Source of the DNA: Chinchilla lanigera | Lineage: Eukaryota > Chordata > Mammalia > Rodentia > Chinchillidae | Assembly (NCBI RefSeq): GCF_000276665.1 | Contig: NW_004955425.1 | Span: forward strand, 24,117,051 to 24,181,050 | Direction of reading: 5' to 3' | Length of the DNA: 64,000 nucleotides | In this document: positions 35,218-46,700 of the stretch, in pieces | Layout of the letters: every line of letters begins with the position of its first letter | How positions within the stretch are numbered: the stretch's first letter is position 1 | Translations under genes and position numbers: made by a program | The notes under the pieces: model-generated | Databases searched by the model: none | Seen by the model: only the letters and a program-made list of their open reading frames with translations | Told to the model about the DNA's origin: nothing

Positions 35218-35298
35218 TTTAGGGGAGTACTGGGAATCGAACTCAAGACCTCACACTTTCCAGGCAGGCTCTGAGCCACTGAGCTACATCCCTGGCCT
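35218..35298 (-). repeat. ID-type SINE
   Basis: GAGTACTGGGAATCGAACTC and GAGCTACATCCCTGGCCT. Confidence 0.92.
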
Positions 35299-37313
35299 GG
35301 GGAAGGATTTTAAAGGATGCATTGCAACTGTGCTCAATGAGGTAGAAGAAAATACTCCACTGAAATGCATGAGCTAACAAGAAGTATCAGTGATGAACTA
35401 ATAAGTGGAAATTCTGCAGGCAGAATCCAGAATGCAGTATGTTAAAATCAATTTCCAAAATGAGGCGTAAAAGGAGCCTCTCCACTCAGGCAGAGCTCGG
35501 CAGTGAGGTGGCTCCGAGGTCCAGAGGATGGCCTGGGAAGATCTGTCACAGGGGAAGGCCAGCTGTCGCCAGGGAGGAGGCCCAGCAAGCGTGTGTGCAG
35601 ACTGCTTCCCGAGGATGGAACTGTTTCTGTTCACTTGAATCTGGGGACGGCGTCATGCCCATGGCTGCTGCTCCTTAAATGAGTCGCATCATATCTGCAT
35701 TCTAACACGGGCTCTGCCAGGAGTCCCCAGCTGGGCCACTTGGGCCCCTCGATACCTGATAGAATGACTGTTACATTTTGCAGCTGGAGCAACCCATTCG
35801 AAACAGACACCTACGCCCTTGAGAACTGTAAGAAGCGGGCAGCTTAACTCAGTGTGAAAGCCCTGTGCTCCACCCTCAGTATACAAAAAAAAGATCCGGT
35901 TCTCGTGGGCTTCTCTTGCCTTCTGGTTAGCAATGCCTCGTTGTTCCATATGGTAGGGGACACAAGCAGCTTGCAAAGGGCCATGCCTAATGCCTAGGGT
36001 TCAGAGCTGTAAATCATCTGAGTAAAAATCTGGTCTTTCCCAGAAGCATCATTTTCTTCCTCTGGGGATGTGTCGACCTTACCCCAGGCTGGCCTTGACC
36101 CAGCCACGCATAGGCTGACTCTGGACAGCCCCTGTGGAATGTGGAACAACACCCTGGAGGATCTGGAAGGAAAGAATCCAGCGTTCTGCACTTTAGTACC
36201 AGAGACATGTGTCTGGCAAATGCTGACCAGCGGGACTCGAAAGCGGTGACTCAGCTCTGCAGTGTCATGAGCCTGGCCAGATGCAGCCCTCTTCGATGTA
36301 CAGAGGGAAAGAAGTGCCCATGAACGTGGACCCAGGAACACATGCCGTCATGCGCGGCAAGGCCAGACCTGGAGGAGTGATGTGATTTGAAAACTACTGC
36401 ATACTCCTAATGAAGCTTCTTCAATACTATTACTTAGTGTGAAAATAAAACTGCCAGTCTTTATACTAAAGTCTTGTTTTTAGTATTTGTTTTTAAAAAT
36501 GTCTTTTATGAATAATCCTTCCGGGCCAATACTACTATGCTTATCACAGAAACATTATACTCAAGAAAACATGCAATTTTTATAAGCCAGGAGCCAAGGA
36601 GAATGCATAATCCCTTGTTTAAATATCACTGCCGAAGCTGTTCCCTTTTTTGGCACTATAGTCTAATAAAATATATCTGTATCTATATATCTATATATGT
36701 GTATTTTTCATATATAGATGTAGACCAGCATCAAAGAAACATGCACACTAAGTAAGGTGAGCAGATATTTCCAACTAGCTTAAGTCCCTCAGGCTGAAAA
36801 TGGATTCACATATTTCACTGTCCCCCACTCCACGTCAGAGGTCAAGGAGACAGTGCTTGTCAGTTTGCCAAAAGTTCTTGTAGTTCATCTGTGCTTTTGT
36901 TGTCAGGCTCGTTTCAGAAAAGCAGTGCAGTTCTTAAATCAGTCATCACACTTCTGCTAAGTTGCATGGAACACAGGTTTCTTAAATGCCCCAGGGACAG
37001 TTCTGTCACTGGACACAGCATAATCACACACAGATTGAATGTAGACTCCAACTCGGGGGACTTCAAGTGTATGAGACAGAGGGCCTTCTCTGGCTTGATC
37101 TGGCCCAGATGCTGAGGGGACGAGGCGCTCGCCATGATCTGTTTGATCGTGGGCTTCTCATGCGGCCAGCCGGGTGGTGACTCAGAGCCATGCCCCCTGG
37201 GGCTCATGCTTTTGGGGAATTACCCAAGCAGAAGTCCTACGACCTCGCCCACACTCCCCACAGCAGGTCAGCTGTGTCCTGCACCTCTCCACCAGCTAAA
37301 GCTAATGAAGAGT

Positions 37314-37413
37314 GTGCTGGGGAGATAGCTCAGTGGCACAGTGCCTGTCTCGCAAGCACAAGGTCCGGAGTTCGATCCTTGGGACCAAAAAACAAAACAA
37401 AACAAAACAAAAC
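37314..37413 (+). repeat. ID-type SINE
   Basis: TGTGCTGGGGAGATAGCTCA start, GAGTTCGATCCTTGGGACCA, and an (AAAAC)n tail. Confidence 0.95.
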
Positions 37414-37546
37414 AGCCAATTAAGAGGAGGACATGAAACAGCAGCATCACACCAGCTGCCCCTGGAAGGCCTCATCCCCGTGAGGCTCTGTTCCCTTCAT
37501 CCACACACCCTTCCTTCCCTGGCTGATCAATTCCTCTTCAAGAAAG

Positions 37547-37658
37547 GGCCGGGCCAGGGATACAGCTCAGTGGCACAGCACCCACCTGCCTGGCAAGCGC
37601 GAGGTCAAGTTCGATTCCTGGTACTCACCCCCCCTCCCCCAAAAAAAGGAAAAAGAAA
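37547..37658 (+). repeat. ID-type SINE
   Basis: GGGCCAGGGATACAGCTCAG start, AAGTTCGATTCCTGGTACTC, C- and A-rich tail. Confidence 0.93.
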
Positions 37659-38094
37659 GGGCTCATTTTAGTAGCACATACATAAGATGAACCCCCAACA
37701 TCTTTGAAGGGAATTAGGGGTGGGTCAGAGACTGTGGGGCAATTTGAAGGGGCTTCCATTGCCAAAGAATAACAACTTCATCGCCATCAAAAAAAAAAAA
37801 ATGATAGAAATAACTTTCCACATGTGTTCCATAAGCTCAAGTCAGTCAGGTCTGGGACATAGGAAGTCTTTAAGATAGACGGTGTGGTTTCCTTGACACA
37901 TAGCGATCGAAAAGGGTGCAAGGATGTGCGAGGCCGGTGATGAACCTGTTAGAGACGAGTGCCCAAGCCTCAACCACAAGTGTACTTACAGCAAAGTGCC
38001 AGCACTGCAGCTAAACCGGAACTCTGAGGTTTAAGTCTAGAAAAAAACAACTCATACATGAACATATTTTATCGTAAAAGAAAAACAACGCATG

Positions 38095-38174
38095 TGCAGT
38101 AGGTTCCCCACCACTGTCCTCAGCCCTGGATTTGATCTCTAGTACCACACACAAAAAAACCCCAAAACCAAAAA

Positions 38175-38205
<31 letters not shown>
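38095..38205 (+). repeat. ID-like fragment with long A/C tail
   Basis: CAGCCCTGGATTTGATCTCT followed by AGTACCACACACAAAAAAAC and (AAAAC)n. Confidence 0.65.
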
Positions 38206-38206
<1 letters not shown>

Positions 38207-38744
38207 AACTGTGGGAGTGTGAAAGAGTTACAGATTAGGAGCATCTTAGGAGACACCGATCAAATGCGTGGGAAGCCTTCTTTAATTCTGCTTTGAACAA
38301 ACCAGTTAACACATTTATAAGACAGGAAAACAGCACGCAGTAACTGTTAAGTGATATGAAGGAACTGATTATTGTTTAAGGTGTTGTAATGGTATTGGAC
38401 CTATATAGCTCTAGGAATACTGATTATTTAAGGGTGAAATGATACGGTGTCTGAGATTTGCTTTAAAAACTTGCATTTGGGGGAAGAGGAGAGTGGGGTA
38501 TAGCTTAGATAAGACTGGCCACACACAAGTAACCCTGAAGCCAGCTGAAAACAAGTATTTTACGCTCTTTACATTTTAGTGGAAGTTAAGGGTAAGGATG
38601 TTTGGCTTTATCACAGTTGCAAAAGCGAAGATGTTCTTGAATGTTTATATGAACACAGCTCTACATTTAGAGCATTCACTTGATATTAACGCTTCCAATG
38701 CTGGTCTGGAGTATGGAGAAACTGGTGTATGAGAAAAAGGGAGC

Positions 38745-38840
38745 GGCTAAGTAACTGATTCACAGTCACACAGCGGGGAGGAGAGCAGCCAGGGCTCGTA
38801 CCTCAGTCTGCCCAGCTCCAAGACTTTGACTCTGGCCACA
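38745..38840 (-). repeat. MIR-like remnant
   Basis: CACAGTCACACAGCGGGGAGG with a following CAGGGCTCGTACCTCAGTCTG pattern fits MIR in reverse. Confidence 0.5.
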
Positions 38841-39438
38841 CCAAACCTCTGTCTCTTTAAAGACCTGGGGTTCATAACTGCCTTGTAAAACAGCACCATT
38901 TTTTCCCTCATCATTTCACCAACCATGAATGTGTCCATCCTTTGTGCCACAGCAGGCAGCACATGGACACGTGGACAAGAGACTTCAGGTGACGGCATAT
39001 GTGGTGCTGCTTGGGAACCCTGGGGTCCTGCGGACTTCGGCTACATGCCAACCACATCCCAGCAACTCTGAGGGCTGATAGCCACATGAGGAAGACATTC
39101 AAGGGCATCAACAATGCAAAATCCTTAAAGCACTGTTCTCAAATGATGCAGAAACAAGATCATCGAGTGAATGAATGTTTGCTGCAGAAAAAGCAGGATT
39201 AAAGGTAGAATATAACAAATACCCTGCAGGGCCAGGAAGGGACCGCTGCCTGGAGCCTGCTTCTCCTGCCCCCCAGAACAGGAGCTGGGCTCCTCCGGAA
39301 GTGCAGGGACACACGCCTGGGAGGAAGCTGGGGGTAGGGAGTCGACAGGAAGGAGGTGTAGCTGTACTAAGGCCACAGCAGGCACAAAGGAAATGTGGGG
39401 GTCTCTGTCTGCAGTGCCCACCACCACTGCCACCACGG

Positions 39439-39478
39439 GTCAGGACGTCAGGACATCAGGACGTCAGGATGTCAGGAC
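39439..39478 (+). repeat. 8-bp tandem repeat, five copies
   Basis: Unit GTCAGGAC with single changes in copies 3 and 4. Confidence 0.95.
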
Positions 39479-39667
39479 GCCTCCCTGAGAAGCACCTTCC
39501 TTGGCTCCCGCTCCTTCCAGGTCTCAGACTTCTCCTCACAAAGCTGTAAGACCTTTTACTCTCCCAAGGGACAATTCATTGTTCCTGCGCACTGTTTTCA
39601 ATTATGCTACATACTTCCTAGTGACTATGAATGACAGGGTTGCAGTGAATACTAAAAAAAAAAAGAA

Positions 39668-39858
39668 AAGTGAGCTGGATGTGGTGGCCTAAGCCCATAA
39701 TCTCAGCACTCTGAAAGCCTGAGGCAGGAGGATCCCAAGTTCTAGCCCAGCCTAAGCAATTTAGCAAGACCTCGTCCAAAATAAAAACACTTAAAAAGGG
39801 CTGGGGATGTAGCTTAGTGTGAAGGCCCTGGGTTCAGTGTCTAGTATGGCCAAAACAA
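39668..39858 (+). repeat. B1-dID composite SINE
   Basis: AGCTGGATGTGGTGGCCTAA start, then GGGCTGGGGATGTAGCTTAG and GGGTTCAGTGTCTAGTATGG. Confidence 0.85.
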
Positions 39859-41229
39859 AAGTGCAGAAAGTATCAGAATACACAGCATGTAATAAAGGCG
39901 GGTATTGTTTGGTAAGACTTGTTTCATATCTGCACGTACAATGATTTTGTCTATGCATATTTATTGCATACATGGCCCTACTGTAAACTGTAAACCATAT
40001 TTCTTATAGTTCTTCCTGCTGGTTAGCCAAAAAAAAAAAAAAAATAGAAAATACTGGTAAACACTGACAGTTCTATAACACCTAACTTCTAATTTATCAT
40101 ACACTTGATACATAGATTACACAATCTCCTTCCCTAAAGCTATATAAATGTTTGTTTTCAAGTGCAAATTACAGATTATCCCTGTCATTTCAAATGGCGA
40201 CTTATTTCTGAGAGCAAATAAAGGACGTGTAAAGGTTGGTAAGGGCACTGGAAGTGGCAAAACTCCCAAGGATGCCACGGGCTGGGAGACCTGAACTTCG
40301 TGGGTAGAGCCAAGTGCCCTGGAAAGGTCTGGAGCGAAGCTCAGAAATGCAGCGTGCAGTCTGTGATCTACTCCAGCAGTTTCAGGCATATGCAAGAGCA
40401 GGGAAGAGGCAGAATGAGGAAACCGCGAAATAAAACAAAAACAACCTGAAACAAGTGGAAAACTCTCAATGTCACCACCGCAGTCCTGAGCACCACACCG
40501 TAGTAAAAACTGCACCAAACTGCCACTGACTTGCCATCGTTAAAGGCGCTAATTTCATGTGAAATGAATTTTACTTCAATTTAAAAAGAATAATAAAGGA
40601 AAGAGACAGAGAAAGGGGTGTTTCAGGAAAAGGCTGTGTGTCCAAAGTGAGGAAAGGGACAGGATTAGAAGCTCAGGGCCCAGGAAGCCCCGTCTTGGAG
40701 TCCTGCTCAGGGCCCCAGTTAGTTCCAGTCTGCCAGGGTGACAGGGACAGAGGGGAAAGGACCGAGGAGGGGGAGGGGACAGGATGGGCCCTGGGAAGGA
40801 GAGCGGCAGGGCCTGGCGTGCTGTGGGAAAGAAGCAAATGGAGAGTTTCAAGTTAGTGTTCTCGGCCCAGGCTGCTGGGAAGTGAAAGGCTTGAAGAGCT
40901 GCGGACAGCAGAGGAGGATGGAGTGGGGGCCTCCAGAGAGAAGATGGGGCACCCTAGGGAGCGGCAGAACCCATTATCCAGATATGTCCTAAAGAATACA
41001 GGCAAGGCCTGTATGGCTAGGAACCAAGATGGAAAGGGGCTCGCGTAGATGAAGAAATCAGCGCAGCGTAGAAAACTCCCGCTGGTCCCTAAGCAGTTTA
41101 CTTTCAGGCTGTGCAGAGTGCCCGGCCTGCTTGGGCAGGGTCAGGGCCAATTTGGAGGCTTTCTGTTCAGCCTTCAGATCACCAGCTCTTGCTGACTGGC
41201 CATTAGCAGGTATTAAAAAATAAGATCTA

Positions 41230-41350
41230 TGCCGGGCATGGTGGTGCACGCCTGTAATTCCAGCCCTCCGGAAGCTGAGGCAGGAGGATCACTGTGAGTT
41301 CAAGGCCAGCCAGGGCTACACAGCCAGACCCTGTCTCAAAAAGAAAAAAT
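41230..41350 (+). repeat. B1-like SINE
   Basis: GCCGGGCATGGTGGTGCACG start, CCAGACCCTGTCTCAAAAAG end; short monomer form. Confidence 0.94.
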
Positions 41351-41589
41351 AAGGGTCTATTAATAGCCGGCCTTATCATCTGTTAGTCAAATGAAAGCAG
41401 AACAGCAGTTCCTGCGGGAAGGTTTACCAGATGACTGTCCTCTCTGCCCTGGGCCTGTGCATCTGGCAGATGGGATGCACACTCTGCTCTCCACAGGTCC
41501 TGGGGAGCACAGGGGCGGGGGGTGCTTCAGGGGGTCAAGGTGCCCCCTCTCTACAGGGGTGGCAGAGAAAGCTGCCACTTAGGGAAGAC

Positions 41590-41695
41590 TGGCCTGTGGG
41601 CAAGTCTCAATTCCATCTCTCACAAGACTAGTGACTTCACTGTTCTGGGTCTCAATGTCCTTACCGGAAGGGGGTGACATCTGTTCAAAAGGCAG
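41590..41695 (+). repeat. MIR-like remnant
   Basis: TGGGCAAGTCTCAATTCC, then CTGGGTCTCAATGTCCTTAC and AAGGGGGTGACATC keep the MIR order. Confidence 0.5.
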
Positions 41696-42499
41696 GTGTG
41701 CGCAGGATGGAAGAGCGTCTGTGTACCGCACCTCGCAGCTGCCAGCTAGGGCAGGTGCTCCATACAGGGCAGCGTGCTCAGATAAAATGGGGTCGGCTGA
41801 GGAACGGGGAGGGCAGTCTGGGCAGAGAGCAACTCGGGGACAAAGCCAGAGAAAGCAAACTCCTAGGGGAGGGAGCAGCTGTGGGGCTGGGCAAGGCAGG
41901 GGAGGGAGGACGGGGCACTGGAAAGACACCAGCGACCTATGGCTTCCTGGCCCCTTGCTGAGGGGCGGGCTTGACCCCGGGGGGCAGGAGGGCCATGTGT
42001 GGGATCCCGGCCCAGTGGGATCCGCCACAGTCACCACCAACTCCTCTGCGCCTCTCGGGCCCTCTAGATCCTCTTAAAATCCACCCTGTCGCCTCTTGCT
42101 GTTGGACACTGGCCCTCTTTAATGGATGTTAAGTCATCTCACTTAAATTCTGGGTCAAAGGAATGCAAGCTAGTTTATGAGCTTGAGAGTTCCTCAATAA
42201 CATCTGCAGAGCAGACGTTTGCTCCCGATCCCACGGGGAATAAGTGGAAGTTTATAATCTTGGCTGGGGAGAGGAGAGACCCAAAAATGTCAGGGCAGGA
42301 AGCGCAACAATGATCGGGAATAGAGTCTGAAAGCACTGCGGAAAGTGCAGGTCAGGGACAGGGCCAAGCCCGAGGCATCACAGCCCCGGTGCCCACAGGG
42401 GCTGGCATTCCGGGCACAGGCGAGACGCTGGCTTCCAGCAAGGCCACAGGAGGGCTGGGGATGCGGCGGGGATGCAGGGCGGCGTCCCAGCACGGCAGG

Positions 42500-44170
42500 A
42501 CAGACACTGTCCAGAACCGCCAGTGCACAGCGATCAGAGAAAGCAGGCCGGCTGCACTGGATTAGTGACTTAAACTCTGCACCGACACAGCCGCTTCCGG
42601 CCCGCGCCCCGGCGGCCGGCCGCTCCCACGGTCCCTTCCCGCCTCCCACGGCGTGGACCCCAGCCTCAGTTTCAGAACTGGCCAGGGTGATGAGCGCCCA
42701 CCTGACGGGGCTTTGAGAGGGCGAAACGAGCACCCGGGTGGCGGTCAGTCCTGGCCCGGACGGATGCTGCCGCCACACACGCCGCCTCCACCCCTCCCGG
42801 TGTGCTGCCAGGGCGGTGTGGGCAGATGAGCCGCTGTCTGGTCAGTTGTCCTCGTCCATCTCGCATCCCCAGCCCGTCCACGCGGAACGGGAAGGCCCGG
42901 GCGGCACACCACCGCTTTACGTTAACTTCGGCCCTGCCGGGCCCCGCGCTCCCTGGGGTCCTCGGCCTCAGACCGCATCCGAGGCAGGAAAGTCGTGTTC
43001 GCGGCACCGNNNNNNNNNNNNNNNNNNNNNNNNNNNNNNNNNNNNNNNNNNNNNNNNNNNNNNNNNNNNNNNNNNNNNNNNNNNNNNNNNNNNNNNNNNN
43101 NNNNNNNNNNNNNNNNNNNNNNNNNNNNNNNNNNNNNNNNNNNNNNNNNNNNNNNNNNNNNNNNNNNNNNNNNNNNNNNNNNNNNNNNNNNNNNNNNNNN
43201 NNNNNNNNNNNNNNNNNNNNNNNNNNNNNNNNNNNNNNNNNNNNNNNNNNNNNNNNNNNNNNNNNNNNNNNNNNNNNNNNNNNNNNNNNNNNNNNNNNNN
43301 NNNNNNNNNNNNNNNNNNNNNNNNNNNNNNNNNNNNNNNNNNNNNNNNNNNNNNNNNNNNNNNNNNNNNNNNNNNNNNNNNNNNNNNNNNNNNNNNNNNN
43401 NNNNNNNNNNNNNNNNNNNNNNNNNNNNNNNNNNNNNNNNNNNNNNNNNNNNNNNNNNNNNNNNNNNNNNNNNNNNNNNNNNNNNNNNNNNNNNNNNNNN
43501 NNNNNNNNNNNNNNNNNNNNNNNNNNNNNNNNNNNNNNNNNNNNNNNNNNNNNNNNNNNNNNNNNNNNNNNNNNNNNNNNNNNNNNNNNNNNNNNNNNNN
43601 NNNNNNNNNNNNNNNNNNNNNNNNNNNNNNNNNNNNNNNNNNNNNNNNNNNNNNNNNNNNNNNNNNNNNNNNNNNNNNNNNNNNNNNNNNNNNNNNNNNN
43701 NNNNNNNNNNNNNNNNNNNNNNNNNNNNNNNNNNNNNNNNNNNNNNNNNNNNNNNNNNNNNNNNNNNNNNNNNNNNNNNNNNNNNNNNNNNNNNNNNNNN
43801 NNNNNNNNNNNNNNNNNNNNNNNNNNNNNNNNNNNNNNNNNNNNNNNNNNNNNNNNNNNNNNNNNNNNNNNNNCCCCGCCCCGTCCCGTCGGGCGGCCGG
43901 TCCGCGGGGCGCGCGCCGTCGCCTGCGGCTGCTGCGGTGAAGGAACAGCTTTAAAGCGGACGCCGCGGGGACAGGCTGTCCGCAAACGTTTGCAGGGTTC
44001 TTAGCGCTGTCTCCCGGGTCCTCGGTTCGCCGCGGGGATTCACGGGAGGGACCCCGCGCCTCGCCCGCGCCCCAGCTGTCCCTGCGCCCGCTCCGGGGAG
44101 GCCCCAGCGCGGCGCCCGGGGCCCCTGAACCCTGAACCCTCTGTGAGCGCCCGTCGGGGGCTTCGCGGCC
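42500..44170. promoter_or_regulatory. F2R: GC- and CpG-rich block, probable F2R CpG-island promoter with exon 1 in the gap
   Basis: Both sides of the N run are rich in G+C and in CpG (for example 42590-42660 and 43874-44190), unlike the surrounding DNA. It lies about 12-13 kb upstream of F2R exon 2 on the transcribed strand, where exon 1 is expected. I searched the minus strand of both flanks for a start codon followed by a Leu-rich signal peptide and a phase-1 donor and found none. Exon 1 and the transcription start are therefore most likely within the gap. Confidence 0.6.
43010..43873. other. Assembly gap (864 N)
   Basis: A run of N flanked directly by GC-rich sequence. Open frames running through it (up to 437 codons) exist only because N codons are never read as stops. 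The size may be estimated, not measured. Confidence 0.99.
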
Positions 44171-44569
44171 GAGGCCTGGTGGAGGGTCCGCACCTACTTT
44201 GCCGGGAGCCCGGGGCTCTTGGACCCCAGCAGAAATGGGTCCCTCCGGCCAGGGCGTTGGTGGCAGGCTTCTGAGGCCAGAGTCCCGGCTCTTCTACCAG
44301 CGGAGGAAGCAGCCCTTTACCAAGAGAGAAAGCACCTCCTGCCCTGCGTCCCCCATCACTGTCACAGCTAAGTGCCTGGCTGGGCACAAAGGTGGCGCAG
44401 GAATATTCTTATGCGATTACTCAGCTACGTAATGCATTTTAAGATCTTTCCCAGTTCAATTCTAGGAAAAGGTACCTAAGAGTACGTGTGAACCATTAAA
44501 ATTATTTCTGCACACACTATTAACTTATTTTTTACTACTAAAATGTTATTGATTCATCATTTTTAGCCA

Positions 44570-44770
44570 GGAGTCGTGGTGCATGCCTATGATCCTAGCT
44601 ATTTGGGAGGCTGAGGCAGGAGGATTGCAAGTTCGAAGTCAGCTTGGGCTACTTAGCAAGACCCTGTCTCAAAATGGAACCCAACGGGCTGGGCTTGTAG
44701 CTGTGTCTGGTGCTTGCCAGGCATTCCTGAGGCCCTGGCTTTGACTCCCAAGTACTGCAGAAAGATCCCT
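44570..44770 (+). repeat. B1-dID composite SINE
   Basis: AGCCAGGAGTCGTGGTGCAT start, then GGGCTGGGCTTGTAGCTGTG and CTGGCTTTGACTCCCAAGTA. Confidence 0.8.
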
Positions 44771-45367
44771 CCTTTTAACTTGTGCAAGAAAAAAATGCTT
44801 CTAATAAAACTGGGACATACCGGTGATTGCCAAAAACACTCCAGTTTCGGCGTTGTTTAATCATGGAGGACATCTTAGGATCAGTGAAAGGCAGTGTGAA
44901 ACATGACAGTGTATGGAAATATTAACAAAAATTTCTGACAGTGAAAAGTACAGTTGTGCCTCTCCTGGAGCCTCAGGGAGCTTGGGTACCCGAATCCGGG
45001 CGGTCCAACCCTCTCTAGGTACACTCTGTGTCCCTTGCGTGTCCCCTGCAGTGTTGGAGCTGTCCTGTCCCCCGCATTTTACCCTTGGCGCCTCCTTTGC
45101 GTCCCTGGGTTTGTTCGTGGGGGTCACGAAGTAGAACACGGGTCACGAACCCATCATGGGGCTGTTGGGATGCTAGGGCGAGAGGGACAGTTGGCCTGAC
45201 GATTGAGGGGGCCATAGCGGTTTTAACGTGTAGCACGTACAAGTGCGGATTCCCGGCAGAGCCATTCCAGACCTATGTGTTAGGCTCTATGAATCTGACG
45301 AACATCCCTGTGACGCGGAGAGAGGAGGCTCCCTAGTCCGAAGTGTTGGGGAACAGTGTCCGAAGAC

Positions 45368-45553
45368 AGTGCTGCTCAACGTAGCGCGAACCAGAGTCCC
45401 CAGGACGGTGTACTCACCACGCGCTGGCCCGGGTCTCCGGACTCTGGCTCTGAGGACCTGGGGCGTGGCCTCGGAGTTGCGTTTCTGCAAGTTCCCGGAT
45501 GCCCTGATGCTGCTGTGGGGTGACAGGAACACATTTTGGAAAACACTGCTGTC
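45368..45553 (+). mobile_element. MER5-like (hAT) DNA transposon remnant
   Basis: Starts CAGTGCTGCTCAACG and ends AACACTGCTG (terminal inverted repeat-like); inside, GTTCCCGGATGCCCTGATGC is MER5-like. Confidence 0.55.
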
Positions 45554-45702
45554 AGAGAACTGAACAAGACTCCACATACAGTCGGCCCTCAGTAGTCGAA
45601 GGGAATTAGGCCCAGGACCTCCAAGCACACCCAAATCAGACGATGCTCATACTCTTTATATAAAATTGTACAGTATTTACACACAACTGGCACACATCCT
45701 TC

Positions 45703-45796
45703 AGTATGCCTTTTTTTCCTGGTTCCGGAAATCGAACTCACGACCTCGCTCTTGCCAGGCAAGTGCTGTGCCGCTGAGCTATATCTCAGCCCCTTT
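45703..45796 (-). repeat. ID-type SINE inside MER2
   Basis: GGTTCCGGAAATCGAACTCA and GCTGAGCTATATCTCAGCCCC. Confidence 0.93.
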
Positions 45797-45922
45797 TTTT
45801 TTTTTTTTTCTTTTTTTTTTTGAGACTATGAAGTTTAAGTTGAGCTTGAACTCACAGAGATCCTCTTGCCTCAGCTTCCTGAGTATAGAAACTACAGGAG
45901 TGCATCACCACGCCTGGCTCCT
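45797..45922 (-). repeat. B1-like SINE inside MER2
   Basis: Oligo-T, TTTTTGAGACTATGAAGTTT and ACCACGCCTGGCTCC; adjoins the ID with no sequence between. CCTTCAGTATGC and CCTTCAGTGTAC flank the pair. Confidence 0.9.
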
Positions 45923-46493
45923 TCAGTGTACTTTAAATCGTCTCTCAAGTACTTAACCCTCATGCAATGTAAATACTGTATAAAAGGTCCTATACTGTAT
46001 TTTTTAAGGAATAATGACAAGAAGGTAATTTTTTTTCCTGAATTGTTTCCACCCTCTGTTGACTGGAGAACACAGAACCCTTGGAAATGGAGGGGTGACT
46101 GTAGCTCATCACCCGCTTTGCCACACTATTTATAGACAAGCAAGCGCCTAATGAAACACTCAGGGGCCTCCCAGCTGGGGTCAATGCATGCCTGTACTAC
46201 ACACGTGTTACCATGTAAAGCCTCTGTGTACCCTTTTCCGATTTCATTCTCACCCCTGACCAGAAGAGTAACTTTCTCATCCATATTTGTACTTTTAGTA
46301 CATTTGTGTTTCCAAAAATACGATTGCTCTATGTGCTTTAACTGTGTATAATACCGCTTAGGAATTCTGCAACTTGCATTTTTCTAGGCTTGTTTCCTGT
46401 CTGTTCTATGTGTATATTACATTTTACTCTTCTAGAGTGGTGTGTTTTGGCAGTACTGCTGGCTGAACTTATGGAGTACCAAGCTAGTCCTTT

Positions 46494-46607
46494 CTGTTTT
46501 AAATTTTGAGGTAGGATCTTCCTGACTACAGTGCCCAGTCTGGTCTGAATTTGTGCCTTAGCCCCTCAGTGGCTGGAATTACAGGCATGTGCCATCATGC
46601 CCAGTTA
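46494..46607 (-). repeat. B1-like SINE, old
   Basis: TTTTGAGGTAGGATCTTCC and GGAATTACAGGCATGTGCCA. Confidence 0.8.
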
Positions 46608-46611
46608 GAAA

Positions 46612-46700
46612 TACTTTTGAGGAGGGGGTATGGGAAATTGAACTCGGGACCTTGTGCTTGCCAGGCAGGCGCTTGTGCCACTGAGCTATATCACCAGCCC
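46612..46700 (-). repeat. ID-type SINE
   Basis: GGGAAATTGAACTCGGGACC and GAGCTATATCACCAGCCC; AGAAATACTTTT and a degenerate AAAACTATTTT flank it. Confidence 0.92.

Larger units (their letters stand above)
30785..43009 (-). other. F2R: F2R intron 1 (visible part)
   Basis: Begins at the acceptor of exon 2 and runs to the assembly gap; the donor is not visible. It holds a L1 3' end (33.59-34.62 kb), B1, B1-dID and ID SINEs, an AC microsatellite, an 8-bp tandem repeat and MIR-like pieces, all listed separately. I see no exon in 30787-33050, 35300-37310 or 38210-39435, and the stretch 40000-42500 holds only one B1 and one MIR-like piece. Confidence 0.75.
45579..46101. mobile_element. MER2-like (Tigger) DNA transposon with two nested SINEs
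   Basis: Left end CAGTCGGCCCTCAGTAGTCG, right end AGGGGTGACTG, inverted ends flanked by TA (45577-45578, 46102-46103), as for Tc1/mariner-type elements. The interior matches MER2-like words in reverse (AGGAATAATGACAAGAAGG). An ID and a B1 sit inside. Confidence 0.75.

Noticed and set aside
42290..43009. F2R exon 1 in the left flank of the gap (minus frame with PRTRLSCLGCG)
   Set aside because: No start codon, signal peptide or good phase-1 donor.
42672..44004. Open frames of 319-437 codons
   Set aside because: They span the N gap; undefined codons only seem open.
43874..44387. F2R exon 1 in the right flank of the gap
   Set aside because: The minus-strand frames lack a hydrophobic signal peptide and a donor; more likely promoter or 5' UTR.
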